A DNA stretch of 64,000 nt. Source: Solanum dulcamara (lineage: Eukaryota > Streptophyta > Magnoliopsida > Solanales > Solanaceae). Position 1 is the stretch's first letter. Each line of letters begins with the position of its first letter. Below, piece by piece: positions 10,958-21,440 of this stretch. A program made the translations under genes and the position numbers. Where the stretch lies: positions 70,788,144-70,852,143 of the forward strand of contig NC_077244.1 of the NCBI RefSeq assembly GCF_947179165.1, written 5' to 3'. A model generated the notes under the pieces. It did no database searches. It was not told where the DNA came from and saw nothing but the letters and a program-made list of their open reading frames with translations.

Positions 10958-13900
10958 ATGGTTTCTTCGTCTTCCGGCTCTGTTTCTACCTCCCACATGT
11001 CCTCCGGTAATCACCCTCGTCTGCCTCTAGAAGATCAGGTTCCTCTGCTTACCCCTGTGTGTAATTTACTCTTTCCGCATTTGTTTCCTAAAAATGTCTA
11101 ACTTAACCTACATAGGAGAGTTTTGGGAGAAGTGATTAGAGAGTACATGACACATGTTGAGCTTAGTGAGGATTGGACCTGAGCTATGAGAGTTTGAAGG
11201 TCGCGGATGGCTAGAATGTTAATTGGTAATCAAGCATTCCCTCGCTTGATAGGCTTATTGGTAATAGTTGGACCTTTCTTTCTTACTGGTAGTATTAGCA
11301 CTATTCTAGTAGTTTCTTGCTCTCCCATTTCGGCTATCACCTCTGGTTTTTGTGCGTCAATTATTGCATTATTTTGTTGTTGTTACTATTCTTTCTCCTA
11401 CTTGTTGTGTAATGCTCTCCATTTTGCATTATTTCGTTGTTGTTATTGCTCCCATATCTGTATCCCCTTTTCAAATTGTTTGGCTTGCTTTATTTAAGTT
11501 GAGGGTCAATTGCAAACAACCTCTCTTTCCTACGAGGCAGGGTAAGGTCCGTGCCCTCTTTAGACCCCACTTGTGGGATTACAGTAGGTATGTTGTTGTC
11601 TAACTTAACCTACATATTGTATTACGAAAATACGTAAAAGAAATGGTCAAAAATTTAGTTTGAAAGAGAGTACATATTAATATATCAAACTAGTTTCTTG
11701 TTCTCAATGGTGTTATTGGTAGTTGTGGTGTTAAAGTAGCTGCCCAGATGAGTAAATGATTGGGAATTGTGAGTTTAATATCGTAAATCCGTATCATATT
11801 GAGAATGATTATCAGAAAGTTGTTAAAGTAGTATTATAAAATGAAATACTACCAGAAGTTTTGAGCCATTTAAAACTAGAAAGTGTGTCATTTAAATTGG
11901 GATGGAGGGTGTACAGGTTAAGCCGTTTGTCTTCTTGTTTCTCTATTTTAGCTTTACTTGTTTCTACTATAGGAGGTCTCAAGTGTCACTGTTCTTGAAG
12001 ATTATAAGGAAAGTGTGGTCAGGGAGTGGTCAGGGATTCTCTTGAGTGAGTCACTTCTTTGTTGTAATCATCTAGCATAACGTTTTTGTGTTACTTCTTT
12101 GTTGTGGTTTTTTATCTGCATGGATTGCCGTAAAGAGTTTACTTTTACGAGATTGTCTTGCTACTACTTCATTCGGGGTTGTGAAATTAAAGTACAGTTA
12201 AAAACAAAGTCTGCTTGAAAAACAGAGTAGTTATTGAATAGGGTTACTTTTACTTATCAGAAAAAATCCTTCTTTCTTATGAAGTCAAATCTTTCAGTAC
12301 TTGAACATCAGTCAAGTAGTTTAGATCATAAGCTATCTGCTCAGACAAAATCTAAACTTTGATAAGCTTAATCAGGAACTAAGAAAGTCTCCAGGAGAGT
12401 GAGTATGCATGGCCTCTTAGGTATTCTTTGTTAATATTTTGGAGCCCATTCAAAAGAATTTTTGGCTTAGGAAGAAAGTGATAATGCTCTTGAAGTCAGT
12501 TTTGATGATTTGACAAACTCAGGGAACAGGTAGAGGACCTGATCCCTTTGAGGACTTCTTGTTGGTAACGACAGCAGACAAATAGTACATAACAGATCCT
12601 GCCAAGTCTGCAGGTCTGTATGTACGCGGCCGAGTCTCAGTGCAGAAGGCCAGTTGTCTAACCAATACAAATCGTCCAGCACATGGTATATCGGTGATAT
12701 ATACACTTTTTACAACATTTTCCCACTTGCCTTTTTGAATCTGAAAAGGAATATTCGTATACGCTCATGCTCTCAAGTATTGGAAATTTGCTCTTGAAGA
12801 AGATCAAGTATCTGATAGAGTTAACAGTGTTTTTATTCTTGTTTTTAGAGTTGTAATTTTTTGTTCTTAATCTTGTAAGGTCTACTTCCTAATCTGTAAA
12901 GGAAGTTAGATCAACTCTCATTTGTTATCTCTTTTGAAGTAACTAGAGCTAGTTATGGAGATCATCTGAACTCTAAATCATCTAGGAGTTTAGTGATTTA
13001 GGAAGCAACAGAGTTATTATTTCAAGTCTGTAACAGAGTTGTTACAAGGAGTGGAGAGGGATTGTGAGTACAATTTCTAGGTTACAATAGCTTGTACTCT
13101 GAATCTTGGCTCAGTTGTTCTAGTGAAGATTTGAGCTGAAATTCTGTGGGACAGGTCATGGTTTTTCTCCCTTGAGTAAGGAGTTTCCACGTAAAAATCT
13201 TATGTCTATTTTATCTTTCTGGTCTTTAAGTTTCTGCACTGATTTCTGATAAGGGACCCGGTCTCTACTGTTCTGGTGGAAGCATACATTCTAACAGAAA
13301 GCTTTACAATATTGTTGGCATCATGTGCCACACTCGGACATAAACAAGTACTGTAATAGTTAGTAATTCTGTAGCAATCGGAAGTAAAATCTTTTGGATC
13401 ACTCTATATAGCAGCCTGTTAGGTGATATCCAAATCATATCTGGAAATTTAAGTTATGGGTTACAGTTACTCCAAAATCTAAATGATGATGTAAACTTAC
13501 TAAGGGAAGCATTTGGATTTGGGATTTAATTGCTTGGTGAACCCTCAAAAGAGATTCCCTCGAGACACCGGACTAGGAGAGGAGAGCTGTATGTGGGTGG
13601 AATTTGGGAGAGTGCCTCTCGCCTCTCGTAGCAAAGTTGGGAAGCACAAACATATTTCCTCTGTTTTACAGTAGAAATAATACATAAAGTGTAGAACCAT
13701 TTCATATGTCTAACCTATTTACTCCTTTATTCTTCTTTGTAACATTTTTATGGAGCTCTGCAACTATCATTATTATACACTATGCCTCATAGAAAGGATA
13801 TAATTATGAGTTGGTTTAGAGGCTTTAGGTTCTAAACCACTTGGAAAATTTTGGTTTAAGCTTGTAAGCTAGAATAAACCCAACAATTTCTTGGCTAGTG

Positions 13901-16900
13901 GATGGTGGCCTCAAGTTTTCATTATGACTGTTAGAATTTTTTTTCAGCCAGAAATGTAATCCATCGCTCGCTGATTGATAAAATACTATTATCAGGTCTA
14001 ACAAGGATATATAGGTTTTGACAAGGGAATAATGTGATACTGCTCCAATTTTGGAATAGTTACAAAATTTTAAGTACTCTATAAACCTTGGTTCTTCTAC
14101 TAACAATGAACTTAAACCTATGTTTGGCGGGAAAACAAAAATCAGCAAGTTGATTGGGCTACTAGCTATAACCAGATTGTTCTAGTTAATGTTTGTGTAT
14201 GCAATCTTGTATAAGTTGTTCTATCTCCTGGTATTTACTCTTTTGAATGACAATATTTAATGAGTCACCATTAATTTGTATCATCATGTAAGTGTTTTTG
14301 TTTTAGCATCATTAGTTGGATTTTGTCGGTCCTATGAATAAGAAAAACAGAATTTATTATTTCTGTGCTGACAGCTTTATCCTTCTTTACTTACTGAGGA
14401 TAGTTTTCATCATTTATAGTTGATGAAATCCACGATCTTATGACTGCTTCTTTAAACAGTTTAACAACAGTCCTTCCAGCTCCAACACATATGACAAGGT
14501 CAACTTACTTTAATTTGACTTTGTTACACCAATTATGTTGTATCGGGCGGAGTGTTGACCGGTCAAAAACTCACACTGCTGGAAGCCTACAAACAGATCC
14601 AAAGTGCCAAACCACACTATTAAGCATGCACTTTCTAATGTCCCTTAACCACCAACGTGTATTGACATACAAATGCAATTGTCAATCCGCAATGCACATC
14701 TACAAAGATATAGACCCCTCTGTTTTAATATTTATAAAAGACACGCTTACCGTCTCTAAAGAAGCATTTACCTCCAAATATAGTCATCTGAGAAGTACTT
14801 GGACATCAAATACTTTTTGCCCTCAATTTCATACTTGTTGAACTTCTCAATATCTTCCTTCTCCATGTCAGTAAATGATGAAAAAAATAGTTAGGACCTT
14901 TGGTGAGTTCATAATACGATTAGACATGTAGAAAACTTGCATTAGAACAACTTAAAATGAGTATTGTACGAGGATATTAAAGATTGTAATGTAACATGAA
15001 ACTATTGAAGCCCTCAATTTCATACCTCTCCAACTTCTCAAGATGTTTCTTCTCCTAGGTGGCTTCATGATGAGACAAAAATAATTAGGATCTTCGTTGC
15101 TTTCATAATGCGAGTAGAGATGTAGAAGACTTGCATTAGAATGACTTATGATTAGTGTTGTGGCACGATATTAAAGACTTGTAACATGACAAGAAACTAT
15201 TGAAACCCTCAATTTCATACCTCTTGAACTTCTCAATCTGTTCCTTATCCATGTGGCTACATGATGAGACAAAAATAGTTGGGACCTTTGTTGAGTTTAT
15301 GATTAGACATGTAGAAGACTTGCATTTGATCAACTTAAGATGAGTGCTATAGCACGAAGTAAAGATTTGTAACATAACAGGAAACTATTGAAAGGTGATT
15401 AATGCATACCAAAAGTTTCTTTTTGTCAAGGCAAATAACTATCAATTTTATATCTTCTCATGGCCAATGGAAGCAAATTTGCACGATGAAAGATAATTTA
15501 ATCAATGTCTCTATTACCTGAATATACCATCATGTTCCCAACAGGGAAATTGTTGTTACAAGCTTCTCTATTAACTAGTCGCCTGATCAGCATTACCCAT
15601 AGATCCTTCCTTTAATTGAAATCTTAATTCACTTTTTACGATTTTATTTTTCAGCAACATTCTTATTAGCTTACGGCGGCGCACCCACCGGAAGAGGGGA
15701 AGGAATTGGCTCAAAACGTTATATCTCGACACTAGAATTGTAAAGAGGTCCTTATTATGTGTGATAAAATTTACATCGTAAGACTTTAGCTTGAAAAAAC
15801 AAGCAAAGACTCGAAGGAAATAGGCAGAAAAGGATAAAATACATGGAAACCTACACAAAGCGTGATCCCCAGAAGGGTGGGGTGAACACAGACTTTACTC
15901 TACCTTTGATTCCGATAAACCCTCAATTCAAGAAAAGAAATTTGGAATCACAAATGTAGCACTAGAAAGATACAAGAAGCTCCCAATTCAAGAAAAGAAA
16001 TATGGAATCACAAATGTAGCAACAAAAAAGATATACGAAAATATAGAAGAGAACAAGATCTTCATTCAATCAGACAAATATAAACTTCATACACAATTAT
16101 AAAGACCAAAAAAGGGAACCAATTCATAAAATTAAAAGTTGGCACTAACCTAGGTACGGTGCGAGAATGCGGCAACACGAACACAAAAGTGAAACCTACT
16201 GTCTTAACCTTTTATCCTTATCTATCTATACACACATGGATATTAGCAAGTCGGGTTATATTAGTAAAATTCCGACCTATAGAAATCATGAAAATAAATT
16301 AGCAAAAAATATCAATGTCTTAGTATTTGGAACAACAAACATAGGTTTTCTAGTGAATTTTGACTATTGGAGCTAGCTCAACAGTTCAACCTTTCTAATT
16401 TAAATCAAACAAAAAATTCCTTCTCACTTAGCCCACCAAAAGGCCAGTCTAGAGAAATTGAAACTTTGGGCTACCATAGCATAGACTGGAAAAGAGCACC
16501 AAAACGGGTCTAAGAAGAAAGTTAACAACATACCCAGTGTAATCCTAAAGTAAGGTATGGGTAGGGTGGTGTGTATGCATACTTTACCTCTACCTTGTGA
16601 AAGTGTCTCTGGACTGGGCTAAGTGTGAAGGAATTTTTTTGTTTGGTTTCAGTTGGAAAGTCTGAACTGCTGAGCTAGATCCAATAGTCAAAATTCACTA
16701 GAATACCCAAATGTTCAAACGTTGATATTCTTTGCTAATTTATTTTTATGACTTCGATAGGTTGGAATTTACTAATAAAACCCGACTTGCTAATATCTAT
16801 GTGTGTATATAAATAGGGAAAAAACATAAATTCCCCCTGTACTTATCCCGAAAAGTCAGTTACACGCTTAAACTATCATAACAAACTATTACACACATTT

Positions 16901-19900
16901 ACTACTCAAAAGTGAATTTAATACCACCCTCAAAGCTGATGTGGAAATAAAATTAAATACAAAATAAAAGAGGCGTGTTTGAGTCAAAAATAAAGTCAAA
17001 AGGTTTTTTTCACCCACCCCTTCTCCTTCACGCCACCCTATCTTTCTTCTTCTTCATTTTTTTCTTATCACAGGCTCTTTTTGCTATGGCTTATGAAAAA
17101 GACAAGCCATCTTACACTCTTTTTCCATGATAATTTTTGAGAGAAAAATAGAAAACAAGGTTGAGGGATAGAATCCACTGCAAAGATCGGCGAAATTATT
17201 CAATTAGTTAGGTTTGCTGCTCGAATTGTTTTTAGGTGAGACATCTAAAATTGATCAATCCTTACTACTTCCACCATCAAATTTGTAAGTAGAGTGTTGA
17301 TTATTCATTTTATTTTATCTTTTTTGTTGATTGTGAGCACATGAAATAAGAAAATTTCAGATCTTCCTTTTTCTCTATAAAAAGTTTCTGGGTTTTGCAC
17401 AAAATCCAATCTTTTAATGTATTTTCATAGATCTTTCATCTCTCTGAAAAATCCTCTCTAGATTTTCCTCAAAATCAGTGATAGTAAATCGAGCACTACG
17501 TTTTCAATTATCTTACTAAGATCTTTGCAAATAAATATTGATAATTGTTCTTTGGGTGTTGAGTGGTGAAATTGGTGGTTAGGTATGGTGATTTTTTTTG
17601 ACAGTGATGTCGTGTGATATTTGATGCTGGGTGTGGTACAATTACTAGGTGGTGATGATGTTGAAATTTTTCATGGTGGTAGGCTTGATAATGGTTAGAA
17701 AAGAAGATTATAGAGGAAGAAAAAAATGACATTTTTTTTGAAGAAAAAATGGAGTCATTTAGGTAAGAATGGAGAGAGAAAATCAAGGCAAAAATGATTG
17801 AGAAAAAAAGAGAGATAATAAATAAATTACATGTGTAAGCTTGCAAAGATCTAATAGGCGCGTGTAAATCACGCTAGATTGTGCGACTGGCTTTATACGT
17901 TTGAGGGTGGTATTAAATTCACTTTTGAGTAGTAAAGGTGTGTAATAGATCACCATGATAGTTTAAACGTGTAACTGACTTTTCGAGACAAGTACGGGGG
18001 GAATTTATGTCTTTTCCCCATATAAATATAAGGATAAAGGGTTAAGACAGTAAGTTTCACATCTATGTTCGTGTTGTTGCACTCTTGCAACGTACCTAGG
18101 TTAGTGCCAACTTTCAATTTTATGAATTGGTTCCCTTTTTTAGTCTTTATTAATTGTGTGTATGAAATTTTTATCTGTCTGATCGAATGAAGATCTTGTT
18201 GTCTTCTATTTTTTTCCTATATCTTTTTGTTGTTGCATTTGTGATTTCAGATTTCTTTTCTTGAGTCGAGGGTTTCTTGTATCTTTTTGCTGTTATCTTT
18301 GTGATTCCAGATTTCTTTTCTTGAGTCGAGGGTTTATTAGAAATCAAAGGTGGTGTAAGGTCTGTGTACACCTCACCCTCCTAGGGATCACTCTGGGTAT
18401 GTTGTTGTGATTCCATATTAGATCTGTAGACTTGTCATCCTTGTGTAGGTTTCCATGTATTTTATCCCTTTCTGCCTATTTCCTTTGGGTCTTTGCTTGT
18501 TTTATCGCATATAATAAGGGCCTCTTTGCAATTCTAGTGTTAAGATATATCGTTTTGAGCCAATTCCTTCCCCTTTTTCGGTGGGTTGCGCCGTTATAAG
18601 CCAATAAGAATGCTGCTGAAAAATGAAATCTTAAAATGTGAATAAAGATTCAAATTCTTTCCGAAAAGGAAGGATCAATGGGTACTGCTAATTTGGCGAC
18701 CATTTAATTAGAGAAGATTGTGACAACAATTTCCCTCCTAGGAACATGATGGTGTATTTAGGTAATAGAGACATTGATTAATTATCTTTCATCATGCAAG
18801 TTTGCTTCCATGGGCCATAAGAGGATATAAAATTGGTACTTATCTGGCTTGACAAAAAGAAACTTTTGGTATGCATTGATCAACTTTCAATAGTTTCCTT
18901 TTATGTTACAAATCTTTAATATCGTGCTATAGCACTCATCTTAAGTTGTTCTAGTGCAAGTCTTCGACATGTCTAATCGCATTATGAAATTAACGAGGTC
19001 CTAGCTATTTTTGTCTTATCATGTAGCCACATGGATAAGGAGCAGGTTGAGAAGTTCAAGAGGTATGAAATTGAGGGCTTCAATAGTTTCCTGTTATGTT
19101 ACAAGTCTTTAATATCGTACTACAACACTCATCTTAAGTTATTCTAATACAAATCTTCTACATGTTTGATCGTATTATGAACGCAACAGAGGTCCTAACT
19201 ATTTTTGTCTCATCATGTAGCCACCTGGAGAAGGAACATATTGAGAAGTTGAAGAGGTATGAAATTGAGGGATTTAATAGTTTCCTGTTACGTTATAATT
19301 CTTTAATATCCAACACTCATTTTAAGTTGTTCTAATGCAAGTCTTCTATATGTCTAATCATATGATGAGCTCACCAGAGGTCCTAACTAATTTTTTTTCA
19401 TCATGTAGTGACATGGAGAAGGAAGATATTGAGAAGTTCAACAAGTATGAAATTGAGGGCAGAAAATATTTGATGTCCAAGTATTTCTCAGACAAGACTA
19501 TATTTGGAGGTAAATACTTCTTTAGAATGCGGTAAGCATGTCTTTTGTATATATTAAAACAGAGGGGTCTATATCTTTGTAGATGTGCACTGCCGATTGA
19601 TAATTGCATTTGTATGTCAATACACATGGTGACTTAAGGGAAATTAGAAAGTGCATGCTTAATACTGTGGTTTGGCACTTTGGATCTATTTGTAGGCTTC
19701 CAACAATAATGAATTAATCACCTAAGGCCTGTATAGTAAACCTCTTCTTGATTGAGAATCAACATGTATTGATAAAGTCATAGTTTTTCCTACTGATTTG
19801 GTGAGTCTACTACCTTGTTTGTGTTGCTATTATGTTGCAACAAAAGTGATTGTTTATGTTTGTCATGACTTTAATTTTCAGTTTGGCATTGATAGGCTAA

Positions 19901-20441
19901 CAATTGGTTTCTGTTAGAGCTCAGTCCTACATTTTCCTTCCTTAAAAGCAGCAGTAATTTATTACTTTGACATGATTGAATTTGCTGTCAATTGTCTACA
20001 GGAAACATATTTGATGTAAAAACAACTAAAGATGGAAAAACCACAAGAGTGAGCAGGTATATCAGAAAATATTGCGTATTTTTAATCTAGCCCACTTTTG
20101 AAGGGGATTTTGGGAGCAATGATAAAACTTGTCTTTATGTCTGCGATTGATGCTTGTGTTTGAGTAGGGCTGCCTGCATTACAACCTGAATGTGCGGCCC
20201 TTCTTTGGATGAATACGAGATGCTTCGTGCACCAACCGCCCTTTTTGCATGTGGCACATTTTGTGTTCTTGCTTTCCTTTTTCTTCTTTTCTTAATTTTT
20301 TTTCACCTCAGGTTTCCTGGTTACCAGTCCTATGCAGATCCTGCCAACTTTAATGATGGTAGCAGCAGCGCGCCAACGCCAAATTCTACCAGTGAAACTC
20401 CAAATGTTCGTAAGAGGAAGCACTCTTCAATGAAAGAATAG
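10958..20441 (+). CDS. Small unrecognised plant protein gene with very long intron
   Basis: I do not recognise the family. The best model has exons 10958-11038, 11973-12049, 19409-19509, 20002-20056 and 20312-20441, giving 147 residues. The last three exons join cleanly (phases 1 and 2, canonical AG/GT) into a charged segment (DMEKEDIEKFNKYEIEG, then KYFSDKTIFGGNIFDV) and a C-terminus with SYADPANF and a basic RKRKH tail that could be a nuclear localisation signal. The first two exons encode a Ser-rich start and EDYKESVVREWSGILL. The link between exon 2 and 19409 is the weak point: phase 2 requires the less typical donor at 12050, while the canonical GTGAGT at 12046 would give phase 1 and need another exon. 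The roughly 7.4-kb second intron contains the inverted duplication, tandem exon copies and a MULE. Start choice: the upstream in-frame ATG at about 10901 is possible, but 10958 begins the conserved-looking MVSSSSGS. Confidence 0.5.
11502..11600 (+). repeat. SINE/LINE 3'-tail fragment (Solanaceae type)
   Basis: The end of this segment, ACCCCACTTGTGGGATTACA then GTAGGTATGTTGTTGT, preceded by CAACCTCTCT and GGGTAAGGTCCGTG, matches the 3' tail shared by Solanaceae SINEs and RTE-type LINEs. It lies in intron 1 of the 11-kb gene. No 5' tRNA-like head is visible, so it is truncated. Confidence 0.7.
12050..14576 (+). other. Intronic or intergenic stretch without recognised features
   Basis: If the gene model is right, this is the proximal part of its long second intron. 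I see no splice-competent exon with family resemblance, no RNA gene and no clear transposon ends. Short ORFs here are isolated and lack codon-like composition. Confidence 0.4.
14772..14870 (-). pseudogene. Broken antisense copy of exon 19409-19509
   Basis: This is the left-arm copy of the third coding exon. It retains the reading of DMEKEDIEKFNKYEIEG on the minus strand but has two visible lesions. The splice acceptor AG is replaced by AC at 14871-14872, and a 2-base deletion after the LMSKYFSD codons shifts the frame (99 versus 101 nt). The donor GTAAAT is kept. It is almost certainly non-coding, but it remains complementary to the functional exon 4.5 kb downstream. Confidence 0.8.
15850..15905 (-). 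repeat. SINE-tail fragment within left arm
   Basis: Minus-strand remnant of the common 3' tail, reading back from TGATCCCCAGAAGGGTGGGG. The mirror copy is at about 18343-18411 in the right arm. It was therefore present before the inverted duplication formed. Confidence 0.6.
16436..16614. other. Spacer (loop) of the inverted duplication, with SINE tail
   Basis: About 180 bp separate the two arms. The inner arm ends match as CTTCTCACTTAGCCCA (near 16419) and its complement near 16615. From about 16524 the spacer holds a minus-strand SINE/LINE tail (AACAACATACCCAGTGTAAT through CTACCTTGTG). Such a short loop would favour hairpin formation in a transcript crossing it. Confidence 0.75.
16816..18019. 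mobile_element. Non-autonomous Mutator-like element (MULE), copy 2
   Basis: A 1204-bp element of the same family as 395-1864. The TIRs extend about 120 bp; the left begins GGGAAAAAACATAAATTCCC and the right ends GGAATTTATGTCTTTTCCCC. The exact 9-bp target duplication ATATAAATA flanks it at 16807-16815 and 18020-18028. The left arm of the surrounding inverted repeat (around 16217-16235) preserves the corresponding unoccupied sequence, which independently confirms the borders. It has no transposase ORF, and the interior is AT-rich and unlike the 105-bp array of copy 1. Confidence 0.9.
18343..18411 (+). repeat. SINE-tail fragment within right arm
   Basis: It reads GGTGTAAGGTCTGTGTACAC, then TCACTCTGGGTATGTTGTTG, the 3'-tail signature of Solanaceae SINEs/RTE LINEs. 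It mirrors 15850-15905 in the left arm. Confidence 0.65.
18880..19465 (+). repeat. Tandem array of about 190-bp units carrying exon copies
   Basis: Three tandem units are spaced 194 and 188 bp, judged from the shared GGTATGAAATTGAGGG at 19062, 19256 and 19444. Each has intron-like sequence (TTCCTGTTATGTTACAAGTC, ATCTTAAGTTGTTCTA), a splice acceptor in CATCATGTAG, and a coding-like segment. Units 1 and 2 (candidate mini-exons 19027-19062 and 19221-19256) could be spliced as 36-nt pieces from AG to the GTATGA donor, phase 2 in and phase 2 out. Unit 3 runs on into the full exon 19409-19509. The inverted left arm contains the same three units. Confidence 0.8.
19409..20441 (+). CDS. C-terminal exons of the 11-20 kb gene (well supported part)
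   Basis: Exons 19409-19509, 20002-20056 and 20312-20441 are listed separately because they are firmer than the complete gene model. They join with canonical splice sites and consistent phases (1, then 2) and end at TAG 20439-20441. The encoded segment has an acidic/basic alternating helix-like start, the block KYFSDKTIFGGNIFDVKTT, an aromatic SRFPGYQSYADPANF block, a Ser/Thr/Pro-rich linker and a basic C-terminus. This looks like a conserved short domain with a disordered nuclear-type tail. I cannot name the family, so no function is assigned. Confidence 0.72.
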
Positions 20442-20679
20442 TTATTTTAGAATTTCATCCCATTTATTGTGTTGTCCTCTTAATCAGTATTAGAGACGCT
20501 TTTATTACCATGTAATGAATCTTGAACTTTTCCTAGAAACTTGATTTCATCATTTCGGATTGCACAACTAGCAGCATTATTTTCTTTATCATTTTACTTG
20601 CGAATACAGTTTGAAGGCTGTTGAGCATATTACATTTTATTTCTTATAGAAAATAATGTAATATTCAAATTTGTGTCAC

Positions 20680-21030
20680 AGTTGGTCAAGATTTTAAAAT
20701 CAGCTTATTCTAATTACTTTTTTTCCAAAAGTGTTTTCCAAAATCATATTTTTGGTGAAAAACAGTTTGTGTTTGACTAATTTATTTTTTTGCAAAAACA
20801 CTTTTGAACATTAATTACTGCTTGATCAAACTTTTAAAAATCATTTTTAAGTGTATTTTCTTAAAAGTGCTTTCAAGTATTTTGGGGGAAATTATTTCTT
20901 TAGCTTTTGAAAACCAGTTTTTTGCTACTTCCCCAAAACAATTTTCTCCCAAAAGCTTCCTTAAATACCCCACTTTTTAAAAATAGTATTTTTTGGCCTT
21001 CCAAAGGTCTGGTCAAATAGGCTATTACCA
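20680..21030. repeat. Candidate foldback MITE
   Basis: It begins CAGTTGGTCAAGATTTTAAA and ends with sequence whose complement includes TAGCCTATTTGACCAGACCT. The interior has many self-complementary AAAAGTG/CACTTTT pieces. This resembles short hAT-type foldback elements common in Solanaceae. The arms are diverged and I cannot define a target duplication. Confidence 0.45.
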
Positions 21031-21114
21031 TTTGTGACCCTTTCGCCCTTTTCTTTTCATTGTGGGCCTCTGACAAGAAAAACAACAAAATAAGTGATTT
21101 CTTCTTTTCTGTCT

Positions 21115-21440
21115 AAATTTTGATAGGTAAAGTTATTTAAAATTGTTTTGATAGGAGATAGCAGGTAATATGTGGTAGAATAGTTTGAGCAAACTGGTAA
21201 ATTTATAGTTAGGTTGAAAATCAACTCAAACACTATTAAGATTTTAATAGATAGAGTTATCTCAAAATTATTTTAGTTGGAGATATAGAAGACAAAATAT
21301 ATGTATACAATAGAATAGTTTGAGCAAACTGGTAAATGATCATTGCATGCAAACAAACTCAAGCACGATAATAAAGGGTTGGTCAGATGGTAAACATCCA
21401 CTTCGTTCAATTCTAAAATTGTGAGTTTGAATCGTCAAAT
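21115..21440 (+). repeat. Degenerate SINE pieces (two 3' halves and a 5' head)
   Basis: Two related segments about 120 bp apart share GGTAAAGTTAT/AGAGTTATCT, a block like TTTTGATAGGAGATAG, and the identical AGAATAGTTTGAGCAAACTGG. They resemble the 3' half of the SINE at 28569-28791. At 21372-21425 a tRNA-like head with A-box-like TTGGTCAGATGG and B-box-like GAGTTTGAATCG follows. All are decayed. Confidence 0.5.

Larger units (their letters stand above)
14577..16435 (-). repeat. Left arm of large inverted duplication
   Basis: About 1.86 kb that reads, on the minus strand, as a diverged copy (roughly 85-90% by eye) of 16615-16815 plus 18029-19705. Landmarks match in inverted order: GACCCCTCTGTTTTAATAT at 14715, the exon copies between 14772 and 15260, and the segment around 16187-16240 that corresponds to 18020-18060. 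It therefore contains antisense copies of exon 19409-19509 and of the tandem mini-exon units. The outer edge lies inside the intron that follows the exon, so the last two exons were not duplicated. Confidence 0.88.
16615..19705 (+). repeat. Right arm of large inverted duplication (interrupted by a MULE)
   Basis: About 1.89 kb of arm sequence in two parts, 16615-16815 and 18029-19705, split by the 1204-bp MULE at 16816-18019. Both parts pair with the left arm (14577-16435). The join reads across the MULE site in the left arm without interruption, showing that the MULE arrived after the duplication. This arm carries the functional exon at 19409-19509. Confidence 0.88.

Noticed and set aside
11207..11603. 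Two overlapping plus-strand ORFs of 80-96 codons
   Set aside because: They are hydrophobic by T-richness only, run through a SINE tail, and lie in an intron of the modelled gene.
17508..17846. 112-codon minus-strand ORF with a hydrophobic start
   Set aside because: It is inside MULE copy 2, low-complexity (His/Ser/Phe-rich), with no transposase or host-gene resemblance.
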